A stretch of 64,000 nucleotides of DNA from Helicobacter pylori Shi112 (GTDB taxonomy: Bacteria > Campylobacterota > Campylobacteria > Campylobacterales > Helicobacteraceae), in assembly GCF_000277405.1 (NCBI RefSeq), contig NC_017741.1, forward strand, positions 1,488,001 to 1,552,000, given 5' to 3'. Shown here piece by piece: positions 34,174-43,991 of this stretch. Below the pieces are notes generated by a model. It worked only from the letters and a program-made list of their open reading frames with translations, ran no database searches and was not told the DNA's origin. The position numbers and the translations under genes were made by a program. Positions within the stretch are counted from its first letter, which is position 1. Each line of letters begins with the position of its first letter.

Positions 34174-36215
34174 AACCCGTTATCCACTTTTTCTACAAAT
34201 TTTACTGAGATTTTATCATAGACATTCCCTCCGCAATTGATTTTCAAGCACAAACCGCTCAAGCCTTTTTCTACGCCTAAAACCCTACCGGTGCCAAAAA
34301 TCTTATGCCTGATCAAATCCCCCACTTTAATGGGCGCGTCTTTTTTGTGATCCTGTTTAGGGGGGTTGTCTTGCTTGAGCAACTTGGCTTCTTCTAAAAA
34401 CACAGAGGGCGAACAAGAAATTTTCCTCCCAAAATACGAACGCTCTTGAACATAAGAGAGCTGCAATCCTTCTTTAGCCCTAGTGATCGCTACGTAAGCC
34501 AAGCGCCTTTCTTCTTCTAAATCGCTTTCTTGATTGAACCCCCTATGCGGGAAAAACCCTTCTTCTAACCCGATCACAAACACATGCTTAAACTCTAACC
34601 CCTTACTCATATGCACGCTCATGCAACTCACTTTTTGCGCGTTTTCTGTATTATGGGTATCTAGAACGCTTTCATTCAAAAAATCCAATAAAGAATGCGT
34701 GGGGTTAGTTTTAAAATGCTCTTTCACTAAGGCTAAAAGCTCTTTAACAAAGCCCTCTCTTTCTTCGTAATTGTCTTCTTTTTCATAGCTTTTTAAAAGG
34801 TTGGTTTCTTCTAAAAACCGAGCGCAAAACTCCTCTACTGAAATTTCAAAAGCCTCCCTCAAACGCCCTATCATAGCGATAAATTTATTCAAAGCGTGTT
34901 CGTTTTTAGGGTTTAATTTGCCTTTAAACACCCCAAGTTTTAGCGCTTCTTCTAAATTCAAACCCTCATCATCTAAAAGAGAAAAAATCCATTCTTGGGT
35001 GATCTTGCCAAGGCCTCTTGAGGGCTTGTTTAAAACGCGCCTGATAAAAAAGCGATCGTCTTTTTTAGCCACTAAATGCATGAACGCCAAAGCGTCTTTA
35101 ACCTCTGCTCTTTCATAGAAACTTACCGCTCCAATAAGCCTATAGGGGATATTCAAAGCGTTCAAGCTCTCTTCAATGCTGCGGCTAAGCCCGTTTAAGC
35201 GATACAGTATAGCGATATTTTCTAAATTTTCACCCTTCTTTAAAAGGGCTTTGATTTGATAAGCCACATCTAAGCTCTCTTCTTTTTGCGTCAAATATTC
35301 CTTACAAACCACGCTTTTATGCGATCCTTTGAAACTTTGAAGCGTTTTTTTGTGGCGGTGTTGGTTATGGCTAATAAGGGAGTTAGCGCACGCTAAAATT
35401 TCAGCGCTGGAGCGGTAGTTGGTTTCCAATTTCACCACCTTAGCCCCTTTAAAATGCTTGGAAAAATTTAAAATATTAGAAATATCAGCCCCCCTAAAAC
35501 CATAAATGCTCTGATCGTCATCGCCCACCACGCACAAATTATGGTGCGTGAAACTCAATTTTTTTAAAAATTCTAATTGCAAGGCGTTCGTGTCTTGATA
35601 CTCATCTACCATAATGTAATGGTAGCGCTCGCTAGTTTCTTTGGCGATGGTTTCATTATCTTGCAAAATCTTAAGGCTTAAAAAAAGCAAGTCGTCAAAA
35701 TCCACTAAATTGTCTTTTTTAAGCGCGTTTTGGTAAAGCTCATACGCTTTATGACATTCGCTATCTTGCATGCTTAAATCAATCATGCCGTTTTTGATCT
35801 GAGAAATACTGGCTCTAAAGCTTGAAATTTTAAGCTGTTTGCACAGCGTTTTTACTTCATCGCTATCTAACACCGAAAAATCGCACGCTCTTTTTAAAAG
35901 GCCCATGTGTTGCCTTAAAAACAGCAAACCAAAACGATGGAAAGTGCAAAGCAAGGGGGGGATAAGGGTTTGGTTTTCCAACAATTTCAAAGCCCTTTCT
36001 TGCATTTCTTTACTCGCTTTATTGGTGAAAGTGAGCGTTAAAGTGTTCTCGCTAGGCACGCCACAAGCGCCAATCAAATACGCTAAACGGCTCGTTAAAG
36101 TCTTAGTCTTACCGCTCCCAGCTCCCGCTAAAATCAGCAAAGGCCCTTGAATGTGGCTTGCGGCGATTTTTTGCGCTTCGTTTAAATTGTCTAAAATACT
36201 TTTTTCAAAATCCAT
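34170..36215 (-). CDS. uvrD: UvrD/Rep/PcrA-family DNA helicase
   Basis: This 681-residue superfamily 1A helicase has P-loop LAGAGSGKTKTL, motif II VDEYQDTN, motif III GDDDQSIYGFRGA, and motif VI in VAITRAKEGLQLSY. It acts in nucleotide excision and mismatch-like repair and in replication restart. A C7 run at 35955-35961 occurs in coding sequence and is in frame. It overlaps flgA and touches the next gene's stop. Confidence 0.95.
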   Translation of the reverse strand: MDFEKSILDNLNEAQKIAASHIQGPLLILAGAGSGKTKTLTSRLAYLIGACGVPSENTLTLTFTNKASKEMQERALKLLENQTLIPPLLCTFHRFGLLFLRQHMGLLKRACDFSVLDSDEVKTLCKQLKISSFRASISQIKNGMIDLSMQDSECHKAYELYQNALKKDNLVDFDDLLFLSLKILQDNETIAKETSERYHYIMVDEYQDTNALQLEFLKKLSFTHHNLCVVGDDDQSIYGFRGADISNILNFSKHFKGAKVVKLETNYRSSAEILACANSLISHNQHRHKKTLQSFKGSHKSVVCKEYLTQKEESLDVAYQIKALLKKGENLENIAILYRLNGLSRSIEESLNALNIPYRLIGAVSFYERAEVKDALAFMHLVAKKDDRFFIRRVLNKPSRGLGKITQEWIFSLLDDEGLNLEEALKLGVFKGKLNPKNEHALNKFIAMIGRLREAFEISVEEFCARFLEETNLLKSYEKEDNYEEREGFVKELLALVKEHFKTNPTHSLLDFLNESVLDTHNTENAQKVSCMSVHMSKGLEFKHVFVIGLEEGFFPHRGFNQESDLEEERRLAYVAITRAKEGLQLSYVQERSYFGRKISCSPSVFLEEAKLLKQDNPPKQDHKKDAPIKVGDLIRHKIFGTGRVLGVEKGLSGLCLKINCGGNVYDKISVKFVEKVDNGF

Positions 36216-38749
36216 TATTCTAAAAACTCGCCCTTTTTTTCTTGGTTCAAACGCTCTTTTAAAAGGTTGGTGTCAATTTCAAAATCAAAATAAGGCGAAG
36301 AAAAATCAGAGGTTTTAATGGCTAAAAAATGGTTTAGCGCTGATTTGAGATCCCCTTTTCTTTGATACAACAACCCTAAAGCGTAACGGATATTTTCATT
36401 ATTAGGATCGTCTAATTTCCCAAGCTCTAGCCATAAAGCGGCGTTATTATAATTATTTTGCGCGATATAGGTTAAACCCGCTAGGATTTTTAAGCGCACC
36501 TCATTGTCCTTAAGATCGCTAATTAAGTTTTGATACAACGCGCTCGCTTTTTCATACTGGCCTTGAAACAAGCTCACTAGCGCTAAATTTTCTAACCAAT
36601 CGTTAGGGGCTTGGCCCTCTTCTAAACTGGCGATTTTTTGCTCCAATAATTTTTCTTGATGATCTAAATCATTGACCATAAATCCCATGTAAGTGTAGAA
36701 ATGACGCCCCAAAATAGGCCCTTGCATGGTTTGATCCCAACTGATTTTATGCGAATCTAAAAGGGTGTAAATGCTTAAAGTATGCCGGATGCTCGCATCA
36801 TAATACGAAACGATTTCATAAAAGATATTAGAGATGAGATCTTTAGGGAGCATTTTTTTCAAATTACCAAAAGATTGCACCATCAATTTTTTATCCTTGC
36901 TCTCTTTAGCGAACACCGCTTCTAGCGCGTAATAAAAAGGGATCTTTTTAGGGGCGTTTTTAAGCCAGTCCATATCCCAATTGGTGCGGTAATTCAAATA
37001 AGCGATGAGCGAAGATAGTAAAGCTTTTTGCGTGGGGCTAGAAAAATCCTGACTATAAAAATTCTCTGTGATTTCTCTTAAAAGCTCCGTGGTGTCTTCG
37101 TGGGTGAAATGCGAGGCTAAAATTGCAAAAATCGCACTCAAATAATCCGCAGAATTCAAATGAAAAGCCCTTAAAAAATGGAAATAGGCTTTGTGGTAAT
37201 TTTCTAATTGCGCATAAATCAAGCCCGTATTATAATGCAAAAGCGCGTTATTGGGGCTGTTTTTTAAAGACAAATCAAAAAAAGAAAGGGCTTTTTTCAA
37301 GCGCTTGTTTTCCAACGCTTTCAACCCTTTAAGCGCGTTTTTATCCGCTATCGCCATCAAACGCCCTCTTTTAAAAGCAAGGCTTGCCCCCTCTAAATCC
37401 TTTTTAGCATCAGAGTCTAAAAGAAACAGCCCCTCTTCAATCACGCCTAAGGTTTCTTTAGAGTCTAAAACCTTAAAAGGGGCGTAATAAAAGAGCAAGC
37501 GGTAAATAAAATCCCTCTTGCCTTCAAAATATTGCGTGTTCCAAAAACGCTCTTTGACCCTTTCTTTATCCAAAAAAATAGGGTTTATAGTGGGCTTGAT
37601 GGGGTAAAAAGAGTTGGCTAATAGCGTGTCTTCTTTTGTGTGGCTAGCTAGTTTTAAGGCTTCGCTCGCTTTAAGGGTGTCGCCTTTTTTCAAGCTCACC
37701 AATTCCAAAGCCATTAAAGCGTTTAAATCTTTAGGGTAGTTGTGCAAATAATGCTGCAAATGCTCCAAAGCCTGCTTGTAATGGCCCAAACGCGCCTGTA
37801 AAAGCCCTAAAGCAAGCCCATCTTGGGCGTTTGCGCTTTTTTGCAATTGTTGATAAGCGTTCGTTTCATCTTTAAACATCAAAAACAATTTAGACGCTAG
37901 GCGCGCGTTAGGTTTTAAAAAGGCGTTGGAATTAGGGTGCATTAAGGGCGAAAGGGCTTCAAAATACTCCCCGGCGTAATAAGATTTGAGCGCGTAAGCG
38001 TAGGAATAAAAAGACTTTTTATAGTCTTTATACAAAGTGTCTCTCGCAATTTTTAGATAATGATAATACAAATCCGGATCTTGCAAATGATAAGCGCTCA
38101 CCAACGCATCAATCGCGCTCACGCTCGCATTTTCTTTAGAAGCGATGCTAGAATCAAACAAATCCAACGCCCCATTAAAATCCTTTTCCTTAAACTTAAT
38201 CACCCCTAAATTATGGCTCGCAATCCCTTGTGAAAAAGAAGCGGCTTTGTCAAACAAATGCAAAGCTTCATCTTTTTGCCCTTGCTCATATAGAAGGCTC
38301 GCTTTTTTCATCATCGCATCCACTTGATTCTCATCGCTTCGTTTGAGGGAGTCCTTGCCGATTAAATCGGGTAAGTCTAAATTCTCTATTTGCCCCTCAG
38401 CTTCTGTGCTGTTAGCGTTGTTGGTGTCGTTAGGCGTTTCGCTATTAGTGGTAGCGCTTTGTAAAGAAGCGGGCTGGCTTTCTTTTTTATGCCCTAGCAA
38501 CAAACTCAAAGCCACAATGAGCGCAATAAGTAAAAGCAATGCCCCAAGCGCGATGTAAAGCTTTTTTTTATTGTGTAAGAGTTGTTTAAAAAACTCTTTA
38601 GAGCTTTTGATTTTATTGAGCGTTTGCTCTAAAGCCTGCTTAAAAGAGGGGATTTTAGAATGAATGCCCTTTAAAGGGGCTTCTTTTTCGTTTCTGTTTT
38701 CGCCCCCTTTTTCTTCTAATCCTTTAGAATTTTGCTCTTCATTCAGCAC
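36215..38749 (-). CDS. Membrane-anchored periplasmic TPR protein, PflB-like
   Basis: This 844-residue protein has a basic cytoplasmic N-terminus, one membrane helix (about residues 66-88), a low-complexity Asn/Thr/Glu linker, and then many TPR-like helical repeats such as ASLLYEQGQKDEALHLFDKA. The layout matches the campylobacterial flagellar motor scaffold PflB, and in Campylobacter jejuni pflB also sits beside serS (from memory). This suggests a medial/proximal disk component that recruits stator units. GTG start at 38749. The alternative is an uncharacterised TPR scaffold. Confidence 0.7.
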   Translation of the reverse strand: MLNEEQNSKGLEEKGGENRNEKEAPLKGIHSKIPSFKQALEQTLNKIKSSKEFFKQLLHNKKKLYIALGALLLLIALIVALSLLLGHKKESQPASLQSATTNSETPNDTNNANSTEAEGQIENLDLPDLIGKDSLKRSDENQVDAMMKKASLLYEQGQKDEALHLFDKAASFSQGIASHNLGVIKFKEKDFNGALDLFDSSIASKENASVSAIDALVSAYHLQDPDLYYHYLKIARDTLYKDYKKSFYSYAYALKSYYAGEYFEALSPLMHPNSNAFLKPNARLASKLFLMFKDETNAYQQLQKSANAQDGLALGLLQARLGHYKQALEHLQHYLHNYPKDLNALMALELVSLKKGDTLKASEALKLASHTKEDTLLANSFYPIKPTINPIFLDKERVKERFWNTQYFEGKRDFIYRLLFYYAPFKVLDSKETLGVIEEGLFLLDSDAKKDLEGASLAFKRGRLMAIADKNALKGLKALENKRLKKALSFFDLSLKNSPNNALLHYNTGLIYAQLENYHKAYFHFLRAFHLNSADYLSAIFAILASHFTHEDTTELLREITENFYSQDFSSPTQKALLSSLIAYLNYRTNWDMDWLKNAPKKIPFYYALEAVFAKESKDKKLMVQSFGNLKKMLPKDLISNIFYEIVSYYDASIRHTLSIYTLLDSHKISWDQTMQGPILGRHFYTYMGFMVNDLDHQEKLLEQKIASLEEGQAPNDWLENLALVSLFQGQYEKASALYQNLISDLKDNEVRLKILAGLTYIAQNNYNNAALWLELGKLDDPNNENIRYALGLLYQRKGDLKSALNHFLAIKTSDFSSPYFDFEIDTNLLKERLNQEKKGEFLE

Positions 38750-38758
38750 AAACTAGCC

Positions 38759-40006
38759 TTAAAGGTATTTTTCTAACGCCTTAGGAATATGAATGCTCCC
38801 ATCCGCTTGCTGGTGGTTTTCCATTAAAGCGACCATCGTCCTGCCTACCGCTAAAGAAGAGCCGTTTAAGGTGTGCACTAACTGGTTTTTTTGATTTTCT
38901 TTGAAGCGGATTTTCGCGCGCCTGGCTTGAAAATCCCTCGTGTTAGACACCGAGCTGATTTCTCGGTAGCAATTTTGCCCGGGCAGCCACACTTCAATAT
39001 CTATCGTGTTGCTTGCGCTAAAGCCTAAATCCGCGCTGCACAATTGCACAAACCGGTGCGGTAATTCCAAAGCCTTTAAAATTTCGCTCGCGCTCTCTAG
39101 CATATGCTCTTGCATGGCATCGCTTTCTTTAGGGTGCGTGATAGCCACTAGCTCCACTTTATCAAACTGGTGCTGTCTTATCATCCCCCTTGTGTCCTTG
39201 CCCGCACTCCCTGCTTCACTCCTAAAACAAGGCGTGTGCGCGGTCATTTTAATAGGGAGTTTTTCAACGCTAACAATCGTGTCGTTGTATAGATTAGTGA
39301 GCGTTACTTCAGCGGTGGGGATCAGGTACAAATTTTCATTTTCTATTTTGAAAACATCTTCTTTGAATTTGGGCAATTGCCCGGTCCCAAAAAGCATTTT
39401 TTCATTCACTAACGCCGGCGTGTAGATGATTTCAAAGCCATTTTTTTCATTAAAATCCAACATTAAATGGATGAGCGCGCGATAAATTTTAGCCCCAAAA
39501 CCCCTAATGACAGAAAAACGGCTTTTAGCGAGTTTCACGCCGCTTTCAAAATCAATCCAGCCATTTTGTTGAGCGAGTTCAAAATGCTCTTTGGGTTTGA
39601 AAGTGAAATTTCTAGGGGTTAAGATTTTTTTAATTTCTATGTTGTCTTCTTCGCTTGCGCCTAAAGGGGTTTTTTCATCCACCAGATTAGGGATTATTGA
39701 AAGCCTTAAATCTATTTGTTGTTCCAATTCGCCCACGCTTTTGGAAAGCTCATTCAGTTTGATTTTATTGTTTTCTAGCTCTTTTTTGAGATCGCTTGTA
39801 TCCACTTTTTGAGCCATTTTGATACCAAATTCTTTAGAAACCTTGTTTTGAAAGGCTTGCAAGCCTTCTAATTCAATGAGTTGCTTTTTATAATGCGTGA
39901 TGACTTCGCGCAAGCGCTCCAATGCATCATCCATCGCATTATTACGCTTTTTTAAAGAAAGAGCCACCATCTCAAAATCTTGCAATAAAAGTTTTTTATC
40001 AATCAT
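38759..40006 (-). CDS. serS: Seryl-tRNA synthetase
   Basis: This 415-residue class II synthetase has an N-terminal tRNA-binding coiled coil (about 25-100), motif 2 with [15 protein letters not shown], and motif 3 with [15 protein letters not shown]. All catalytic features appear intact. It begins one base after the nitrilase-like gene's stop, in the same orientation. Confidence 0.97.
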   Translation of the reverse strand: MIDKKLLLQDFEMVALSLKKRNNAMDDALERLREVITHYKKQLIELEGLQAFQNKVSKEFGIKMAQKVDTSDLKKELENNKIKLNELSKSVGELEQQIDLRLSIIPNLVDEKTPLGASEEDNIEIKKILTPRNFTFKPKEHFELAQQNGWIDFESGVKLAKSRFSVIRGFGAKIYRALIHLMLDFNEKNGFEIIYTPALVNEKMLFGTGQLPKFKEDVFKIENENLYLIPTAEVTLTNLYNDTIVSVEKLPIKMTAHTPCFRSEAGSAGKDTRGMIRQHQFDKVELVAITHPKESDAMQEHMLESASEILKALELPHRFVQLCSADLGFSASNTIDIEVWLPGQNCYREISSVSNTRDFQARRAKIRFKENQKNQLVHTLNGSSLAVGRTMVALMENHQQADGSIHIPKALEKYL

Positions 40007-40804
40007 TCAACCCTCTTTAATCGTTCTAAAATGCCACAATTTAGCCCATTCATCTATATCGTTTTTATCCATTTGAGCGCTCAAAGCCCCCATTTTACCC
40101 TCTAAAGAATCTTCAATAGTGCCATTAGGCAAAGCCACAAAACTATCCCCATAAAATTTCCACAAAAATTCGTTTTTTTGATTTTCTTCTACAATGATTT
40201 GGCGATACGCTCCGATTCTATTGGCCCTAACCACCACGCAAGAAGCGCAAAAAGCGCGCATCTGGCACAAAAGCCGCCACCTTTCATGGGATTCAAAGGT
40301 GGCCACACTGCTTAAAAGCACCACATCCACGCCCTGATTTTTAGCCTGAACCCATATTTCATCAAAATGCGCTTCAAAGCCAAACAAAGGGGCGATTCTC
40401 AAGCCGTCTCTTTCAAAGATGAGCAATTCTTTAAAAGCGCTTTTTTCATTGTCAAAAAAGCTCTCTTCATCCCAGTGAGGATAGGGGATTAAGCGTTGTT
40501 GCGTGTAATATTTCACGCTTTCTTTAGAAATGAGGGCGATTTTTTTATAGATTTTAGAATGTTCTTCTAAAAGCACCGGGGCTGAGATGATTAAGTCTAG
40601 TTCTTCGCATTTTTGCGATAAAAATTCAACCGCTCGTGCAGACTGCGCGCTGATTTCATTCAAATCCAATCCCATGTTATGGTGGAAAAAGGGGTTGATC
40701 ACGTATTCAGGCAGCACGATCACGCTCCGCTTGGGTATAGAGTTGAATAAGGATTGCATGAGGGTTTCTTTAAAAGACTCTAATTGCAAAGCAAACACCC
40801 GCAT
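40007..40804 (-). CDS. Nitrilase-superfamily protein lacking catalytic residues
   Basis: This 265-residue protein has the C-N hydrolase fold. The glutamate of the triad is present (LPE, Glu33). The lysine position of K-x-x-L-x-P reads QQRLIP (Gln102), and the nucleophile position of the usual (L/I)CYExxFPE reads LFGFEAHFDE (Gly142). Two of three catalytic residues are thus replaced and the protein is probably not a hydrolase of the normal type. It lies between serS and xseB. Its role is unknown; a binding or regulatory function is possible. Confidence 0.8.
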   Translation of the reverse strand: MRVFALQLESFKETLMQSLFNSIPKRSVIVLPEYVINPFFHHNMGLDLNEISAQSARAVEFLSQKCEELDLIISAPVLLEEHSKIYKKIALISKESVKYYTQQRLIPYPHWDEESFFDNEKSAFKELLIFERDGLRIAPLFGFEAHFDEIWVQAKNQGVDVVLLSSVATFESHERWRLLCQMRAFCASCVVVRANRIGAYRQIIVEENQKNEFLWKFYGDSFVALPNGTIEDSLEGKMGALSAQMDKNDIDEWAKLWHFRTIKEG

Positions 40805-40807
40805 GCT

Positions 40808-41068
40808 TTAAGCCTTTTTGTCGGGCGTTTGGAGTTTTTCATACTCTAAATAAGCGTTTTCTAAAAGCTTTTGAGCCAAAAACAACTCTTGCATGGCCGT
40901 TTTATACAAATCCATCCCGTCTTTTAAGGACAAATTCGAATCATTCAAGCGATCTATGGCTTGCTCTAGGGAATGAACATGCTCTTCAAAGCTTTTTTTA
41001 GGGGCGTTTTTAGCGTTTTTGGTGTTTTTTTGGGGGGCTTTTTCGGTTTCAAATAATTCATCTTGCAT
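40808..41068 (-). CDS. xseB: Exodeoxyribonuclease VII small subunit
   Basis: This 86-residue protein contains the XseB core FEEHVHSLEQAIDRLNDSNL followed by LKDGMDLYKTAM, an antiparallel helical hairpin. The N-terminal 30 residues are Lys/Asn-rich and extra. The large subunit XseA is not in this window. It is co-oriented with ubiE, nine bases away. Confidence 0.92.
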   Translation of the reverse strand: MQDELFETEKAPQKNTKNAKNAPKKSFEEHVHSLEQAIDRLNDSNLSLKDGMDLYKTAMQELFLAQKLLENAYLEYEKLQTPDKKA

Positions 41069-41077
41069 GGCATTCCT

Positions 41078-41818
41078 TTAGCTTTTTCTAACAAGCATGG
41101 TCGTTGAAATTTGAGCGATAGAATCTTCAGTTCTTAAAATCTCAAACCCTGCGTTTTTTAATTCATGTTTCAAACCCTCCAAACTCAAAAACCCCTCAAT
41201 GGATTGCGGTAAATAAGAATAAGCACCATAATTTTTACTGATAGCCCCTCCCACTAAAGGCAAAACCTTATTCGTGTAAAACCCTGAAATTTTATCCAGC
41301 CATGTGGGGTTGTCCTTTTTTAAAAATTCTAAAATCACTAAAACGCCCCTAGGCTTTAACACCCTAAAAAACTCTTTTAAGGCCTCTTGTCTTTCCACGA
41401 TATTACGCAAGCCATACGCAATGGAGAGAATATCCACGCTGTTATTTCCAACGCCTTTTAAGTCTTTGGCTTGAGCCTGGATGAAAGAAACTTTGTTTTC
41501 AAGCTTCTCAAATTTTTTAATGGCTAATTCAAGCATGTTATTAGAAGGATCAATCCCCAAACATTCCTTAAATTCTATAGCGCAATTTAGAGCGCTTTTT
41601 TGCCAAGCAATAAGCATGTCCCCCGTCCCGCATGCCACATCCACAAGCCTTAAGGCTTTCTTGTTTTCCAAAAACAAAAACGCATGCTCGCAAGCCCTTT
41701 CTCGCCATTTAACATCTAAGCCAAAACTCATCAAGCGGTTGGCTTGATCGTAAGAGCTGGCTATATCATCAAACATGTTGATGATTTTTTCTTGCTTGAG
41801 GTGCTTTTCTTTCTTCAT
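41078..41818 (-). CDS. ubiE: Demethylmenaquinone methyltransferase (UbiE/MenG type)
   Basis: This 246-residue SAM-dependent methyltransferase has AdoMet motif LVDVACGTGDML, and the UbiE signatures YGLRNIVERQEALKEFFRVL and VLVILEFLKKDN. In a menaquinone-using organism it methylates demethylmenaquinone. Its proximity to hemJ and ubiX in the same run fits respiratory cofactor synthesis. Confidence 0.94.
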   Translation of the reverse strand: MKKEKHLKQEKIINMFDDIASSYDQANRLMSFGLDVKWRERACEHAFLFLENKKALRLVDVACGTGDMLIAWQKSALNCAIEFKECLGIDPSNNMLELAIKKFEKLENKVSFIQAQAKDLKGVGNNSVDILSIAYGLRNIVERQEALKEFFRVLKPRGVLVILEFLKKDNPTWLDKISGFYTNKVLPLVGGAISKNYGAYSYLPQSIEGFLSLEGLKHELKNAGFEILRTEDSIAQISTTMLVRKS

Positions 41819-41844
41819 GACTTTTCTTTTTTCATGACTTGTCT

Positions 41845-42291
41845 TTAAAAAGGCTTGACAACCACTAAGATCACAATGAGAATCATTAAAATCGTTGGAA
41901 TCTCATTAAACACACGATAAAACCTTGCGTTTCTTCTTGTAGGGTCTTTTTCTAGCTCGCGCATGCATTTTTTGCAATAAAAATGATAGGCTAAAAGCAA
42001 AACCACTAAAGCCAATTTAGCATGCAACCAACCCCCACTTTTAAACATTTCAGGGGCAATCAACAGCATTAAAATCCCTGTAATAAGCGTAAAACCCATA
42101 GCCGGTGAAGCGATAAAGGAATAAAGCTTTTTTTCTTGGATTTGAACCACGCCTACAAACTCCTTTTTATGCGCGTTTTCGGCATGATAGACAAAAAGGC
42201 GCGGCAAATAAAACAACGCCGCCATCCACGAAATGACCGCTATCACATGGAAAGCCTTAACCCATAAAAAATACCCGCCCAAAAATTCCAT
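41845..42291 (-). CDS. hemJ: Protoporphyrinogen oxidase HemJ
   Basis: This 148-residue membrane protein has four hydrophobic helices. Family residues include the first-helix histidine in WVKAFHVIAVISWMAALFYLPR and the Trp-Leu-His of GGWLHAKLALV. HemJ oxidises protoporphyrinogen IX in bacteria lacking HemG and HemY. It is in the minus-strand run between a YigZ-like gene and ubiE. Confidence 0.92.
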   Translation of the reverse strand: MEFLGGYFLWVKAFHVIAVISWMAALFYLPRLFVYHAENAHKKEFVGVVQIQEKKLYSFIASPAMGFTLITGILMLLIAPEMFKSGGWLHAKLALVVLLLAYHFYCKKCMRELEKDPTRRNARFYRVFNEIPTILMILIVILVVVKPF

Positions 42292-42301
42292 ACTACTCTC
42301 C

Positions 42302-42874
42302 CTAATCCATCTTATTTTGTTGCAAAAACGCTTGCAAATTTTCTCTCGCGCCGCTGATTTCCACTTCCACGCTTTGGTCTGAAAAATTCTTTTTGCTTAA
42401 TTGTAAGCTAAATTTCTTAATTTCACGCTGAAGAGCGTCTAATTCTTTGTAAGAATAATGAGCGCTTAAAGTTTCCAACTCCACAAAATCCTTAAAAGCG
42501 TTTTCTCTTTTAGCGTTTTCTACGCACAATAACGCGCTGGTGGCATAAGCTTTCATCAAGCCCCCCACCCCTAAAAGCGTGCCTCCAAAATAACGCACGC
42601 TCACTAATCCTATATTGATCAAATCCTCTCGTCTCAAAACGCTAAGCATAGGCATCCCTGAACTCCCTTTAGGCTCGCCATCATCGCTAAAACCCTCCGT
42701 GATTTTGCCCTCTAAACAATAGCGAAACGCCGTTACAAAATGCGCGGCTTTAAAATGCTCTTTTTTCAATTGTAAAAGGGTTTTTTCAAAATCATCAAAA
42801 GGCATAAGATACCCTAAAAAACGAGACGCTTTAGTCTGATGCTTGGAAGCGATGAGGTTTTTAAGCGTTTTCAC
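42302..42874 (-). CDS. YigZ/IMPACT-family protein
   Basis: This 190-residue protein has the IMPACT/YigZ hallmark FSDDGEPKGSSGMPML, followed by VRYFGGTLLGVGGLMKAY, and a C-terminal ferredoxin-like domain. Family members bind nucleic acid or ribosome-linked factors; the biochemical role is not established. Older annotations call this a proline peptidase, which the sequence does not support. It overlaps the ABC-2 gene upstream by 14 bases. Confidence 0.85.
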   Translation of the reverse strand: MKTLKNLIASKHQTKASRFLGYLMPFDDFEKTLLQLKKEHFKAAHFVTAFRYCLEGKITEGFSDDGEPKGSSGMPMLSVLRREDLINIGLVSVRYFGGTLLGVGGLMKAYATSALLCVENAKRENAFKDFVELETLSAHYSYKELDALQREIKKFSLQLSKKNFSDQSVEVEISGARENLQAFLQQNKMD

Positions 42875-43991
42875 AAGCTTTCTTTAAAGAGCTGAGTTTG
42901 AACACACTCCCTATAAAACTCGCGATAAAAATCGCAATAAGCGCGTAAAAATGGATGGAAACATCTATAAATTCCGCATGCATTTGATTCAACCGCCCTA
43001 GCAAACTAATCGCATGATAAGCTGGCACTATTTGGACGAACGCTTGTAAATAAGAGGGCAAGGATTCAAAAGGCCACACAAAACCCATCATAAAAATCAA
43101 GGGCAAAGAAGAAATTAAAACGATTTGAGTGGTGTGGGCTTCATTTTTGATCCATGCGCCTAAAAACGACCCCAAACTCAAGGTTGCAAGCATGAAGATG
43201 GAGCTATTCAAAAACACCATTAAAGCGCTCGCATGCCGTTCGATCCCATAAAAAGAAAACAACGCCCCAAAATACCATAAAATAAAAACGCTAAACGCTC
43301 CCATAAAGATCAAAAGCCTTGCAAATTGCCTTAAAGCGATTTGCTTTTTGTCTAAAAGGGCTAATTCCAAACGCCTGGAGCTGACAAACATGCTGCTTGC
43401 AATGAGCATCACTTGGTGCAAAATGAAAATAAACACGCTAGAGAGCGCGTAATTCAAATACCCCTCACTAGGGTTATACAAAGCGATAGGCCTGATCTTA
43501 ATCCCATCTGTCCCCAATTCGGCTTCTTCTATTTGGGCGTTGCGTTTGAACCTTATTTCATCATTTAAAGCGTTGATGCTCTCCACCACCGCATTCGCTA
43601 AGGCGCCATAAATCAAAAAGTAATTGGAATTCGCATAAAAATCTATCGTTACAGGCACTTGCTTATGGATATTGGCTTCAAAATGCGAAGGGATATGCAA
43701 GATCCCATAAACTTTTTCTTCTTTTAAAAGCTTTTTGGCTTCCAGCATAGAGGGGCTAAAAAAAGCGATTTCTAACTCGTTGGAGCTTTGCGCCATGAAG
43801 GCTAATTGCCTAGAAAGAAAGGAATTGTCTTCATCTACAAGGGCGATTTTTTGCTGCGTTACGATGTCTTTTAAATAAGGCAAAGGGTATAATAAGCCAT
43901 AGATTAAAGGAGCGCCTATAAGGATTAACAAAACGCCCTTATGAGAAACAATAGCCCTTAACTCCATTAAAAGGATTTTAAAAAAATTCAT
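42861..43991 (-). CDS. ABC-2 type exporter permease (distal of pair)
   Basis: This 376-residue membrane protein has an N-terminal helix, a large periplasmic domain of about 150 residues, and five or so C-terminal helices ending in a YlongGF-like segment (PAYHAISLLGRL). The architecture matches YhhJ/YbhR ABC-2 permeases. It overlaps the upstream paralogous permease by four bases. No ATPase gene is in this operon, so the energy source must come from elsewhere. Confidence 0.85.
   Translation of the reverse strand: MNFFKILLMELRAIVSHKGVLLILIGAPLIYGLLYPLPYLKDIVTQQKIALVDEDNSFLSRQLAFMAQSSNELEIAFFSPSMLEAKKLLKEEKVYGILHIPSHFEANIHKQVPVTIDFYANSNYFLIYGALANAVVESINALNDEIRFKRNAQIEEAELGTDGIKIRPIALYNPSEGYLNYALSSVFIFILHQVMLIASSMFVSSRRLELALLDKKQIALRQFARLLIFMGAFSVFILWYFGALFSFYGIERHASALMVFLNSSIFMLATLSLGSFLGAWIKNEAHTTQIVLISSLPLIFMMGFVWPFESLPSYLQAFVQIVPAYHAISLLGRLNQMHAEFIDVSIHFYALIAIFIASFIGSVFKLSSLKKACENA

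Noticed and set aside
39006-39425. 139-codon plus-strand frame opposite serS
   Set aside because: It is antisense to conserved synthetase motifs and lacks a credible start region or neighbours.
42302-42874. Annotation as a proline peptidase
   Set aside because: The DDGEPKGSSG and VRYFGGTLLG motifs are those of the YigZ/IMPACT family; no peptidase site is present.
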